Shown: positions 53,801 to 62,146, counted from the first letter of the stretch. The stretch is 64,000 nucleotides of DNA from Gammaproteobacteria bacterium (GCA_030148865.1 JASBSR010000031.1:40810-104809); one strand, 5' to 3'. A program made the numbers and translations. The notes: a model not told the origin generated them from the sequence alone.

Positions 53801-53995
53801 TGCCTCATCATCCGCAGTATTTTCGAGCGTCAGATCGATTACAACCATCTCCAGTGTTTCAGCACAGCGATGGATGAATTCAGCGTCTTCGCTAAAGGGC
53901 CTTTTGAGTAATTCCTGATAGATCTGAGCATGGCTCGCCTGCTTCAGCGCCTGCTCCCTCGTGTTCCCCAATGCTTCGAGCAACCAATGGCTCAT
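50834..53995 (-). CDS. hamB: Hachiman-like helicase HamB
   Basis: 1053 aa. A long N-terminal helical region (about 1-290) precedes a superfamily 2 motor: VVVSLPTSSGKTLIAEFRIL (Walker A), VVVDEAHNIQSASRG (DEAH), LLTPFIDNAREVARWLGG, and the C-terminal half VATTTIAQGVNFPVTGVVM ... NIAGRAGRVSQGQLG. The start overlaps the stop of the nuclease-like gene by 4 bp. The pairing of a DUF1837-like nuclease and such a helicase is that of Hachiman (HamA-HamB), in which HamB surveys DNA and licenses HamA. Another two-gene nuclease-helicase system cannot be fully excluded. Confidence 0.75.
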   Translation of the reverse strand: MSHWLLEALGNTREQALKQASHAQIYQELLKRPFSEDAEFIHRCAETLEMVVIDLTLENTADDEAKRNELKLAAADAFRLLRVLPRPDDAMGSGMFLLRTAVLAVLGDKGPDAARWLREEPWPELPLASADWGERTWATTLDIWLRLIRKDGWTDRNAVLERIAGLRDSQASFEKAYLDVQEPARAKATALELIGLYHLAKSAEVFAHYMTDGVVDGKYQIHQLLDTHFDRVLAVCKQAQMVELEPLSRLLTASASQMAENSIWTVTRAVNSRVTKFVKSLVDRGRGNRALFDVLPPQRRTLAEKGLLGSSRRAVVVSLPTSSGKTLIAEFRILQALNQFDDERGWVAYLAPTKALVSQIARQLRRDFEPLGVSVEQVSPALEVDTIEADLLRLDDPAQAFRVLVTTPEKLDLMLRQGWEAEIGRPLTLVVVDEAHNIQSASRGLKLELLLATINSECQRAQFLLLTPFIDNAREVARWLGGANSEDVSLALDWQPNDRVIGIVQPERGELINGQSHDYQLCMETVHTTRQTLVVDETLAFSKNADIASTYRKVTDQSSLAAVTAQKLQERGPVIVMHARPDWVWGLAERLKIEANRIAPSQKIALVQDFLRNEFGDSFPLIDLLSFGVGIHHSGLSDDARALMEWLFEADELKFLVATTTIAQGVNFPVTGVVMASHQYPYGVDMPPEDFWNIAGRAGRVSQGQLGVVALVAKDQDKANTLRTFINKQSGELNSALITLANEAGVLMGDLGAIVYSRPEWSTFVQYLAHTYRQMGRPEGFSDEIEQVLRGTFGFEKLRNQNSALANQLLSGIHEYTQYLQEPGQPLKLVDSTGFSLQSIRTVLGAVRDEGISSESWNAESLFGADNRDLQGMMGVLLRVPELRENLKAVTGGNSPDGNKSALIIKDWVNGASVPDIANRYFLGADQDFTKAMTDCGKNLFGRLTQTTAWGLGALLSITGSGLPEEQLRSLRNLPSRVYYGVNDDAAVALRLLGVPRAAATQLSRNMGNITGQPLPEVRARLRALDDFGWQQALGQRDGRIYQHIWRVLEGLE

Positions 53996-54786
53996 GCTCC
54001 ACCTCCCACGACAAGTCGAGGCAGATCAGCAATAACACAGGGCAGATAGAGCGCCACCAAGTGACAGGTCGTTGGAGACTGGATGTTTTTGGCTAAAGTT
54101 TTCCCTCTCGGTCTCAGGTCCTGTTCATTTGGGTTCGTATCGCGAATCAGTACACCAAACAATGCGATGGCCTTGTTGCCGGAATTCAGAAACAGCCCGA
54201 CTGCCGCATTGAAGGAGGTCTCGTGAGCTGTTCCTTTACACCGTGGCAACAACCACTTTAGTAATTGATTGATGAGTGTCAGGTTCGTTGCCAGACTATC
54301 GATCTGATGAGCCATGCCACTGCGGCCGTTCATGACGTTTGGTGGACTGTTCGCATCAGTGGACGTTTTCACCTCTCCAAGCACAAGACGTGTTTCGCCT
54401 TCAATGGTTTCGAAGCCGACCAAATCTGCACCCGGCAAGCTGGCTTTGGGTGTCCGTTTGTCGCGCTCCATATTCCAGGGCCAAGTGACCGCATGCTCCC
54501 GGTTGAGGTAGGCTTCCGCCATTGCCTCACCGACCGCCCAATCCCGCTCCTCAGGGGCATTAGACGCAAGAATTTCATCCAGGCTTTCGCGTGCAAATCC
54601 GGTATTAGCCAAGCCACGTAAATGCGATTCGAACTCTCTTTGGCCCTCCTCGTCATTGAGACGAGATGCCACATCGTTCGACATAAATGTGTCAAATTCT
54701 TCCCCGGCAGTCATCCCAACACCATACCAGGTTACCTGCCTATCTTGAGCTTGGTAGTGCATGGCGGTTAGAGCCGACCCAGTCAT
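53992..54786 (-). CDS. hamA: Hachiman-like effector nuclease HamA (DUF1837-like)
   Basis: 264 aa from ATG at 54786, which overlaps the stop of an hsdS tail (ATGA). The PD-(D/E)xK-like core reads VGEAMAEAYLN, WPWNMERDKRTPKASLPGAD, then VLGEVKTST, giving the E-x-K pair. This is the pattern of HamA nucleases. Followed directly by the helicase gene. A longer frame from 54867 would translate the scar and is not favoured. Confidence 0.75.
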   Translation of the reverse strand: MTGSALTAMHYQAQDRQVTWYGVGMTAGEEFDTFMSNDVASRLNDEEGQREFESHLRGLANTGFARESLDEILASNAPEERDWAVGEAMAEAYLNREHAVTWPWNMERDKRTPKASLPGADLVGFETIEGETRLVLGEVKTSTDANSPPNVMNGRSGMAHQIDSLATNLTLINQLLKWLLPRCKGTAHETSFNAAVGLFLNSGNKAIALFGVLIRDTNPNEQDLRPRGKTLAKNIQSPTTCHLVALYLPCVIADLPRLVVGGGA

Positions 54787-54908
54787 ACTGCAATACCCCC
54801 ATTCATCAGGCGCGGCAGGCGTGGGGGTGCCAGTTGCGTCCTTATGATCGAGTATTTCTCCATACACTCCATGCCCTCTCCGAACAAGAAGTTATCGTGC
54901 AATATCAT
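54783..54908 (-). pseudogene. Chimeric 41-codon stub ending in an hsdS 3' end
   Basis: Starts at an ATG overlapping the rloC-like stop (ATGA, 54905-54908) and ends at a TGA overlapping the hamA start (ATGA, 54783-54786). The N-terminal about 26 residues (MILHDNFLFGEGMECMEKYS...) are not recognised; the C-terminal part RLPRLMNGGIAV is an HsdS tail (54783-54820). A third scar of the same kind as at 48954 and 50639. It could be translated through coupling, but its function, if any, is unknown. Confidence 0.68.
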
Positions 54909-57199
54909 TCTTCCCCCTCGACTGGTTCCATGAGCTTTATCATCCCTTGATAGTGGTCTGAGTCTACAGCCTCCATCATTTCGAGAATAACCTTCATCAC
55001 TTCTCCGGTTTCCGCAAGCACTGATGGATCATGCTCCGGGTCGCTAATCCCGCCGGAATGTGAGTAGGTGTTAAGCAGCCTGAGAATGCGCGTCTTCTTT
55101 GCGGGATCAAAAGCGACACGATCAAAACGCTTTATCAAGTCACCGCTACAGTCGGGGAAACGGTGTGCCAGAAAGGTTTCAATTAATCTGCGGGCGATGT
55201 TTGGCAGTCCGTAGTACTCCACTAATTCTGCAGCGGGTGCAGAAATATTAGCGACGTCGTGTACCTGTCTAAACAAAAAATGGTACTCGGACTCGAACTG
55301 CTCCAACAGCGGATCAATGGGAGAAAGTGTTGCGCTACGCTCTCCATCGGCGACTGTTGCCAGGAGCGCATAAAATCTGGCTGGACGCAGCTCTATTTTT
55401 TTCTTGTTCTGATTCTTTAAGTGATGGAACCAGTTTTTAACCTGCCGGAAGAATGCAAAATTATGAGTAAGGATAAACAGCTGATGACATGCCTTTGTGC
55501 GTTCTTTCATGTACCCAAATGCTGAGAACAATGCATTGGCATCAAGGCTGGACACGGGATCATCAATCACTACAATGCCTTTTGATAGATCAAATGCTTT
55601 GTCTTCCAGCGACTTCAGGAAATACAGAAACGCTATCGCGGTTCGCTCCCCCTCGCTCAAATGTGAAGCTGGCTGGCCGCCTCGGGTTAACGCATAGCCG
55701 GTATCCTTGACATCAAACCGCAATTCGTCTCGACCAAGATAAGCTCTCAGTTCCAGATTAAGCTCCTCAGCTGGCCTGCGGTGCTCAACAATATCACGCT
55801 CGATTTCGCCAATCTTTTTCGTAAGCGCATCTGGCGTATTTCTGGCTGTAGCAAGCGCGGTTTCCGCTTCTGTTACAGCCGTATTCAATTCGTCATATTT
55901 TGGCAGTGCTTCCAGCACGTAGTCCTGCTCTAACGCCTGGCAGGCTTTCTTGACTTCCTTATTCAAATTGCCAGTGATTGATTCGTGCTTATCAATGATA
56001 GCGTTGATCGCATCAATGGCTTCTTGAAGTGAGCCGCCATCTTCGCACTCATCGGCCTGGCCATCTTCAAGCGCAAAGACCTTGAAGGGCGCCGCTTTTT
56101 TCTGCTCCAACACACTCTTGAAGCGGCTTAGGTTTTCATTGAGGGATTGGATCGCCTCCTTCGCGGATGCTGTCGACGAGCGCACGTCGTCGACAAGATG
56201 GTCGTAGAAACGGGATTCGTCCGGAAATGCCACATTGGTTATGTTTTGTTGCTGGCTTTCTATATTTCTGATCGATTTTTCGATTTCATGCTGAAAAGAT
56301 GCGTATGCATCATTGAAGTGCGCCTCAAGTTCTGCTCGACGCTGCACGGATAATTCATTGCCGCAGAACCGGCAGGTGTCTGTCTCGCGCTCACCCTTAT
56401 GCAGCGATAGGCCTTGCTGCACCCATGTACCCACCTCAGAATCGCGCGCCAGATTATCAATCAGCTGAGAGACAATTGACCGCTCAAGCAGAGCTGTTGT
56501 TTGTGAGTGCAGATCTATAAGATCCGGTGTCGTCACTGACACCGTAGAAATGGATGGCTTGGCTTGCAGTTCCTTCTGCTTTCTAAGGCTCTGCTTCTGT
56601 TCATCTGTCAGCGCCACTGGGAATGGCGATACTCTTTTCAGTTTTGCAACGGCTTCCTTGAAGCGGCGTTTGTCATAGTTGGCGTGCTGTTCGGAGCCCA
56701 GCAATGCCTCCTTGATCAGTTTTGCCTTGCCAACACAATAATCGTCTAGCGCATCGTCGGTTCTGCGTTTACGACTTTCTGCTTTAGCCAAATCCCCTCT
56801 GGCCTTTTCAAGGTCCGCCTTTAGTGCTTCAACTTGCTTCTGCTTCTCAATGCTTTCCTCACCCAGGAAATAGATCGGAGCCACACTGTTCAGGCCTATC
56901 GCTTCAATGGTCTTGGCGACAAAATCCCGATTAAATACCCGCACAGGCGGGACGGTGGCGCTGGGTATATTGGCGCCCGAAATTTTCGTCCCATCGTCCA
57001 TCTCGAACTCCACCTCGCCTTGCAAAATAATGGCGCGGCGATCTTGAAGATGCGCAAACAGGGATGAGAGCGTGGTCTTGCCAGTGCCATTCCAGCCGTA
57101 GATTACATTGAACTGCGAAAACGCAGGCAGCTCATTCGGCCAGACAAATTCCCGGAATACCCGGTGCTTTCTGATTTTTGAAAGCCGCGCAATCCTCAC
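54905..57199 (-). CDS. RloC/PrrC-like AAA ATPase, probable anticodon nuclease
   Basis: 764 aa from GTG at 57199, which overlaps the hsdS stop (GTGA). ABC-type ATPase of the AAA_13 group: Walker A YGWNGTGKTT (about 34-43), coiled coil with a CRFC pair (C276, C279) that would form a zinc hook, signature HLSEGERTA, Walker B GIVVIDDPVSSLD. The C-terminus carries R670-x3-E674 and H714, which resembles the Arg-Glu-His triad of PrrC/RloC tRNA anticodon nucleases. Such enzymes sit in or beside type I restriction loci and cut tRNA when restriction is blocked. Function is inferred from domain order and context. Confidence 0.72.
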   Translation of the reverse strand: MRIARLSKIRKHRVFREFVWPNELPAFSQFNVIYGWNGTGKTTLSSLFAHLQDRRAIILQGEVEFEMDDGTKISGANIPSATVPPVRVFNRDFVAKTIEAIGLNSVAPIYFLGEESIEKQKQVEALKADLEKARGDLAKAESRKRRTDDALDDYCVGKAKLIKEALLGSEQHANYDKRRFKEAVAKLKRVSPFPVALTDEQKQSLRKQKELQAKPSISTVSVTTPDLIDLHSQTTALLERSIVSQLIDNLARDSEVGTWVQQGLSLHKGERETDTCRFCGNELSVQRRAELEAHFNDAYASFQHEIEKSIRNIESQQQNITNVAFPDESRFYDHLVDDVRSSTASAKEAIQSLNENLSRFKSVLEQKKAAPFKVFALEDGQADECEDGGSLQEAIDAINAIIDKHESITGNLNKEVKKACQALEQDYVLEALPKYDELNTAVTEAETALATARNTPDALTKKIGEIERDIVEHRRPAEELNLELRAYLGRDELRFDVKDTGYALTRGGQPASHLSEGERTAIAFLYFLKSLEDKAFDLSKGIVVIDDPVSSLDANALFSAFGYMKERTKACHQLFILTHNFAFFRQVKNWFHHLKNQNKKKIELRPARFYALLATVADGERSATLSPIDPLLEQFESEYHFLFRQVHDVANISAPAAELVEYYGLPNIARRLIETFLAHRFPDCSGDLIKRFDRVAFDPAKKTRILRLLNTYSHSGGISDPEHDPSVLAETGEVMKVILEMMEAVDSDHYQGMIKLMEPVEGEE

Positions 57200-58248
57200 G
57201 CCGCCACCTCCCCGTTCATCAGACGCGGCAGGAGAAGGTCGCGGGCTTTTGTGAGTGATTCGTTGTGTTTTGTGAGGCACTCTAACTGATTATGTATTTC
57301 TACGGCATGCTGCTCGAACAGCGCAAGAATCTTACCGTCAGGTACGAGTAGTGTACGGCTGTGAGCGTAATCTCTGTTAAGGCCGGGAACTGCTACATCT
57401 GTGCTGATGAATTGCGTTTTGAGCAATGCGTAGTACAAGTAAAGGTTGCAGTTTTCTGGCTCGATGTAATACACCGTATCGATTGGGTAAAAGTCACTGT
57501 TCGTCCAGTAGACGCTTCCAACGTTGCCTTTTCTACCAACGATAATCGCAGGGCCTGTCACAAGCGCTTTGTCGTGTGTACCGACTATGCCACTCGAACC
57601 GTAAACTGGGTAAGGGCCTGGAACCCGGTCATCCGCCTTCAGTGCCTTGCCATACTTTAACGGCGCTAACTCGCCAATAGTCTTCTTCTCCCAGTCCACC
57701 GGCACGCCGTCTTTGATTTTGACGTGTTCGTGGCCGGTGAAGCGGAGGTGGGCGAACCATTCCTTGTAGAGCAGTCGGGCGGATTGTTCCAGCAACTGGA
57801 TGCGGCGGCGGTTGTTTTCAATCAGGTCGTCGTAGGCGGAGAGGATGGAGGCGATTCGATCTTGCAGGCTGCAATCTGGATAGGTGACCTTAATCTCATG
57901 CAGAACGTTACGGTTAACGCCCGGCACTGCTGCTTTATCACTCTGATAGTTTCGTAAAATATTTCGTAGGAAATACGCAATAAAGCGGGGGTTGTTCTTT
58001 TTAAAGTCTTTGACATAAAGCGCGGTATTGAGAGGCCAATAATCTTGTTCGATATAGAACACCTCTCCGATCGTACCGTATCGGCCCGTAACAACACCTG
58101 GGGCGGCGGCCTTCGCTACGTTATGACAGCCGGTGACACCTGAAGATGAAACAACCGGTATATCGCCATCGACTCGCTGGTGGTTAGGAAGATCGTGGCC
58201 ACGTTGCAGTGTCAGCACATCACCGAGGCGCGCATTTCGCCAACTCAT
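57196..58248 (-). CDS. hsdS: Type I restriction enzyme specificity subunit S
   Basis: 350 aa with two target-recognition domains: TRD1 about 1-150 (WRNARLGDVLTLQRGHDLPN ... GRYGTIGEVFYI) and TRD2 about 175-320 (KTIGELAPLKYGKAL ... IVGRKGNVGSVYW), separated by conserved helical repeats (LLYKEWFAHLRF). The C-terminus DLLLPRLMNGEVAA (57196-57234 in DNA) is the parent of three diverged tail copies further along the island. Start overlaps hsdM by 4 bp. TRDs of about 150 aa suggest a bipartite target, not readable here. Confidence 0.93.
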   Translation of the reverse strand: MSWRNARLGDVLTLQRGHDLPNHQRVDGDIPVVSSSGVTGCHNVAKAAAPGVVTGRYGTIGEVFYIEQDYWPLNTALYVKDFKKNNPRFIAYFLRNILRNYQSDKAAVPGVNRNVLHEIKVTYPDCSLQDRIASILSAYDDLIENNRRRIQLLEQSARLLYKEWFAHLRFTGHEHVKIKDGVPVDWEKKTIGELAPLKYGKALKADDRVPGPYPVYGSSGIVGTHDKALVTGPAIIVGRKGNVGSVYWTNSDFYPIDTVYYIEPENCNLYLYYALLKTQFISTDVAVPGLNRDYAHSRTLLVPDGKILALFEQHAVEIHNQLECLTKHNESLTKARDLLLPRLMNGEVAA

Positions 58249-60326
58249 ACCCCCAACTCCTCAAAATTCCGTTTAATCGTCGCGGCCAGGGTGACGGCCT
58301 CGGCGTTGAGGTCTTCCAGCTCGACGTGGATTTCGCGCAGTGTCTCTTCGAAGTCGAAGTCTTCGTCCTCTTCTTCGGTGGCGACGCCGACGTAACGGCC
58401 GGGGGTGAGGCTCCAGTCGTTGGCTTCGATTTCTTTCACGTCCACCAGTTTGACCAGGCCTTCGACGTCGCGCAGTTGGCCTTGCGGGAAGCGGTCGGTG
58501 AGCCAGTGGGCCTGTTTCCAGAAGTAGCGGACCTTTTTCAGTTGCTCGACGGCGATGGCGCGGGCTTCGTCGACGGCCTTGCGGGCGCGGGTGAGCTCGC
58601 GGTTTTTGGACTCGTCCAGCGCGTCAATCAGGCGGGTGGCGAGTTTGTAGATCAGGTCAGTTTGTTTGATGAGGTCGCGGCTAGCCTCGGCGATGGGCGC
58701 GAAGGCGGCGGTGAGTTTGTCCAGGGCGGCGTTGGTATCTGGGGTTGACTCCCAGTCCTTGACGGCCTTATTAGCGCTTTTTCGGAACTGTGCGACGTCC
58801 TGCTCGAACTGTCGGGTTTCCTCGTCGAGTTCCTTCACCAGTTCGGGAACATCGCTATCACCCTTCGCGCTTCCCACGTCCAACTTCTCCCGCAGGGCGG
58901 TAAGTGCCGCGCTGAAGTCCGGCAGGGGATGAAAGGTCTGGCCCAGGTCGTCTTCGACCTCGAAACAGGCGTTGGCCTCGTCGGCGACGTTGCCGAGATA
59001 TTCGGACACCAGTTGCAGATAGCGCTCGGTCTCGCCCCGGTAGAGCCAGACGATGGCTTGCAGGTTTTGCTGCTGCTCTGGTGAGAAATCATAAATCTTG
59101 CGCGTGATCTTGCGGTAGACGTTGCGCGCGTCGAGCATCAGCACCTTGTTTTTATGCGCCTTGGGTTTGTTGCGGTTGAGGAACCACAACTCGCATGGCA
59201 CGGTGCGGGTGTAGAAGAAATTGGAGCGGATGGCGATCATGATGTCCACGTCGCCGGTCTCGACGAGTCTCTGCCGCACCTTCGCCTCGCCGCCGCCGGC
59301 ACTGGAAGCTTGTGAAGACATGACGAAACCGGCACGGCCCTTGTCGCTCAGGTAGCTATAGAAATAGCTGATCCAGACGTAGTTGCCGTTGCTGACCTTG
59401 TCCTTTTTGTTGACGCCGGGCAGGCCGAAGGGCAGGCGCGGGTCGCGCTTGATCTTGTCGGCGTCGATCTCGTCCACGTTGAAGGGCGGATTGGCCATGA
59501 CGTAGTCGGCCTTGCCGACCAGTTCGTGCGGGTCTTCGTAGTAGGTGATGGCCTTCTGGATGTCGCCTTCGAGGCCGTGCACGGCGAGGTTCATCTTGGC
59601 CAGGCGGATGGTGGTGGCGTTTTTCTCCAGTCCATAGAAGGTAAGTTTTTCCGTGGGGCTGTCGCCGTGTTCTTCCACGATGCGCGCGCTCTGCACGAAC
59701 ATGCCGCCGGAGCCGCAGGCCGGGTCCAGCACCGTGCCCTTGACCGGGTCGAGCACGTGGGCGATGAGCGAGACCAGCGAGATGGGAGTGAAGAACTCGC
59801 CGCCGTCGTGGGCGCCCTGATCGGCGAACTGAGTGAGGAAGTATTCGTAGATGCGGCCGAAGACGTCGCCGGTGACCCGGTTCAACTCCTCGGGGTTGAG
59901 GGTGCGCAGCAACTGGCCGAGCACTTGGTTGTCCAGCTCCTGGTATTCGCCCTTGGGCAGGGTGCCGCGCAGGTTTTCGTAGTCTGCCTCGATGGACTCC
60001 ATGGCCTCGATGATGGCGCGGGCGCGGTCGGCGCTGTCCGGCAGCGCGACGAGATGATCGAACTGGGCCTTGGGCCGAAGGAAGATGGCGCTCTGCTGGG
60101 AGAAGTCCTCCTTGGTCAGGGCGCGAGTCTTGCCGCCACGGCTGGGGAGATTGGGTTCGATCTGTTCCTTCACAGCCAGATAGCGGCTGTAGGCATGGCG
60201 CAGGAACACCAGGCCCATCACCGGCAGGAAGTACTCGTTGCTGGCGTAGTTGGAGTTGGCGCGCAAGTTATCGGCCGCGCTCCACAGGCGTTTTTCGATG
60301 GCTTCGATGTGTTCGAGTTGGGACAT
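58245..60326 (-). CDS. hsdM: Type I restriction enzyme DNA methyltransferase subunit M
   Basis: 693 aa N6-adenine methyltransferase. N-terminal helical HsdM domain, SAM-binding motif TVLDPACGSGGMFVQSARIV, catalytic motif DYVMANPPFNVDE, and a C-terminal coiled region. HsdM partners HsdS to modify the host site. It is longer than classical type I HsdM (about 500-550 aa), mainly in the C-terminal part. It follows the AbiEii gene by 70 bp, and hsdS follows with a 4-bp overlap. Confidence 0.95.
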   Translation of the reverse strand: MSQLEHIEAIEKRLWSAADNLRANSNYASNEYFLPVMGLVFLRHAYSRYLAVKEQIEPNLPSRGGKTRALTKEDFSQQSAIFLRPKAQFDHLVALPDSADRARAIIEAMESIEADYENLRGTLPKGEYQELDNQVLGQLLRTLNPEELNRVTGDVFGRIYEYFLTQFADQGAHDGGEFFTPISLVSLIAHVLDPVKGTVLDPACGSGGMFVQSARIVEEHGDSPTEKLTFYGLEKNATTIRLAKMNLAVHGLEGDIQKAITYYEDPHELVGKADYVMANPPFNVDEIDADKIKRDPRLPFGLPGVNKKDKVSNGNYVWISYFYSYLSDKGRAGFVMSSQASSAGGGEAKVRQRLVETGDVDIMIAIRSNFFYTRTVPCELWFLNRNKPKAHKNKVLMLDARNVYRKITRKIYDFSPEQQQNLQAIVWLYRGETERYLQLVSEYLGNVADEANACFEVEDDLGQTFHPLPDFSAALTALREKLDVGSAKGDSDVPELVKELDEETRQFEQDVAQFRKSANKAVKDWESTPDTNAALDKLTAAFAPIAEASRDLIKQTDLIYKLATRLIDALDESKNRELTRARKAVDEARAIAVEQLKKVRYFWKQAHWLTDRFPQGQLRDVEGLVKLVDVKEIEANDWSLTPGRYVGVATEEEDEDFDFEETLREIHVELEDLNAEAVTLAATIKRNFEELGV

Positions 60327-60396
60327 TAAACGTTTACCATTTTTGATTCTTTATATAAGGTATGAGGCTTCGCATTTGTTTGGCATATCCGCTCAT

Positions 60397-61314
60397 TCAC
60401 AGCCCCAATGCTGCCTGGAGTTTTTGCAGCGATTCCTTTTGTTTTTTCTTGTCCATCTTCCGGATATTCATCAGTTTCCATTGAATCGCCGGCAATTGCT
60501 CGATGCCTGCCACCGGCATGAGGTTCCAATCCGGTTGCCCTTGCTTTATTGAGAGCAGGAATTTCTTCTCGTTCTCTGTCAATGTGTTCCTGACTGTTTC
60601 GATGAACCTGTCGCGCACAGCGACCAGTTCATCGTGTTCAACTTCTTCATCCGCCATTCCGGCAAACTCTTGCTCGAACAATTGTCGAAAATCCTTCAGG
60701 TTGGGTTCGAGCAGTTCGCTCATCGGGCGATCATGGCTCGCGAGATAAATAATGAAAGCAATACGGATGTCATCCGTGATGCCTTCGTTCTCCATCAGGA
60801 TCTTGACGTCGAAGATGTCGCGCGGATGCTGGCGATCCAGCGCAGCGCATAGTTTACCGCCGTACAGATCGGCGACCGCCAGTGTGCTGGCCGTCGCCGA
60901 TGCCTCGAACAGTAGTTCGGCCTGCTCGCTCAGTTCCCGCTCCACGGGCGAAAACACGCTGCCTCGGAGTACCAGATTGGGTTCGATCTTGATCGTGGCT
61001 TCCGCCGTGCGGACGGTTAACTTGGAAACATGCTCTGCTCCCCTTGCCCGGATCTCCTGCACCGTCGCTCCGGGTACGGTTCTTCGGATCGCGGCGGCGA
61101 TTCGCTGCAATGCCTCACCGATGTTGGCCAATGCCGTCTCGCGTGATTCCAGCGGTAGATAGGTCAGGTCGATATCGACCGACAGTCGCGGCATGTCGCG
61201 CACATAGAGGTTGATCGCCGTGCCGCCCTTCAGCGCGAAGCATTCCTCAGCTGCCACATGGGGCATGACCCGCAGCATGAGTTGTGCCTGCTTGAAGTAC
61301 GGGCTGTCTTTCAT
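60397..61314 (-). CDS. AbiEii/AbiGii-family nucleotidyltransferase toxin (second copy)
   Basis: 305 aa. Intact nucleotidyltransferase motifs: FALKGGTAINLYVRDMPRLS followed by VDIDLTYLP with the two catalytic aspartates, later AVADLYGGKLCAALDRQHPRD and IFDVKILM. Type IV toxin partner of the AbiEi-like antitoxin gene just upstream (4-bp overlap at 61311-61314). In contrast to the copy at 38453-39256, its active site looks complete. Confidence 0.88.
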   Translation of the reverse strand: MKDSPYFKQAQLMLRVMPHVAAEECFALKGGTAINLYVRDMPRLSVDIDLTYLPLESRETALANIGEALQRIAAAIRRTVPGATVQEIRARGAEHVSKLTVRTAEATIKIEPNLVLRGSVFSPVERELSEQAELLFEASATASTLAVADLYGGKLCAALDRQHPRDIFDVKILMENEGITDDIRIAFIIYLASHDRPMSELLEPNLKDFRQLFEQEFAGMADEEVEHDELVAVRDRFIETVRNTLTENEKKFLLSIKQGQPDWNLMPVAGIEQLPAIQWKLMNIRKMDKKKQKESLQKLQAALGL

Positions 61315-62108
61315 GCCGAATTCACCGATGCCTTCCAGTCAGATCCCGTATCCGGAACGGTGATGTTGTATTTGGTGTCCAGCCGTCCGCCTTTGACGAT
61401 CATGCGCTTGCCTTTGCCGAAGTCTACTTTCGACAGGTCCAGTTTCCTGGCCCAGGCATGGTTGCAGGCTTCCGCGAGCACCATAAACAGCCGCTTCACC
61501 TTCACCGAACGGCACTGTTCCAACAGCGATTGAACCAGGCGCGGCCGCAAAGTGGTCAACCCCTCCATGAGCAGGGCAGCCTCTTCAAAGGATTCCTCCT
61601 CCGGGACGAGATACAGCACTTCCATGATGGCGCGCTCAGGTGCCGATATCGTTATGGCATAGCTGGCCAGTTCTTTTTCGGTGAGGCCTGTATCCGGAAC
61701 GTCGGCGAACAGCGTCGTGGTGGTATATCGAAGCGCCACTCCCCAATCATATTGCCGAAACCACGCAGGCAGGCGAGTACCGGGACTGGCGAACAGCGAT
61801 ACGGTCCCACCCTTCCCCATCGGCAGGAAGTGCCCATACCCTTGCAGCTGCAATGCGGTTTTGGCCCCGGCGTGGACGGGCAGCTTTAATTGCGCCTGGA
61901 GGGCATGCAGACCGCCGGACCACTCGACGGTATCGCCGGCACGCACGTAAGCGCCGTGGCCGATGCGTCGTATCCAGCCGCTTTTCTCATACTCATGCAC
62001 CAGTTGCTGGTAGGCCCCCTTGACCTCCAGCCAGCGCGACACCGCCACGGTGCCCTGGGGCCATGCGGTAAGCAGTCGGTTTAATTTGCTGCGGGGTTCA
62101 CTGGTCAT
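61311..62108 (-). CDS. AbiEi-like antitoxin (second copy)
   Basis: 265 aa. N-terminal winged helix (AWPQGTVAVSRWLEVKGAYQ, then GWIRRIGHGAYVRAG), followed by an AbiEi-type C-terminal region (LKLPVHAGAKTALQLQGYGH; ISAPERAIMEVLYLVPEEES). It would bind its own promoter and neutralise the toxin encoded by the overlapping downstream gene. A palindrome 26 bp upstream of the start is a candidate operator. Confidence 0.82.
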   Translation of the reverse strand: MTSEPRSKLNRLLTAWPQGTVAVSRWLEVKGAYQQLVHEYEKSGWIRRIGHGAYVRAGDTVEWSGGLHALQAQLKLPVHAGAKTALQLQGYGHFLPMGKGGTVSLFASPGTRLPAWFRQYDWGVALRYTTTTLFADVPDTGLTEKELASYAITISAPERAIMEVLYLVPEEESFEEAALLMEGLTTLRPRLVQSLLEQCRSVKVKRLFMVLAEACNHAWARKLDLSKVDFGKGKRMIVKGGRLDTKYNITVPDTGSDWKASVNSA

Positions 62109-62133
62109 GCTTGTTAATTTAGCCTAGAAACAA

Positions 62134-62146
62134 ACTTGACTCAAGT
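62134..62146. promoter_or_regulatory. Candidate operator palindrome upstream of the AbiEi-like gene
   Basis: acttgactcaagt, a perfect 13-bp palindrome with central c, 26 bp upstream of the antitoxin ATG at 62108. AbiEi antitoxins are known to bind inverted repeats in their promoters; the link here is by position only. Confidence 0.4.

Noticed and set aside
54905..57199. SMC-like Wadjet or MksB component
   Set aside because: The size, AAA_13-type layout and place within an hsd locus fit RloC/PrrC; Wadjet partner genes are absent.
59526..60329. 267-aa plus-strand frame inside hsdM
   Set aside because: Antisense shadow of hsdM, which has unambiguous methyltransferase motifs on the other strand.
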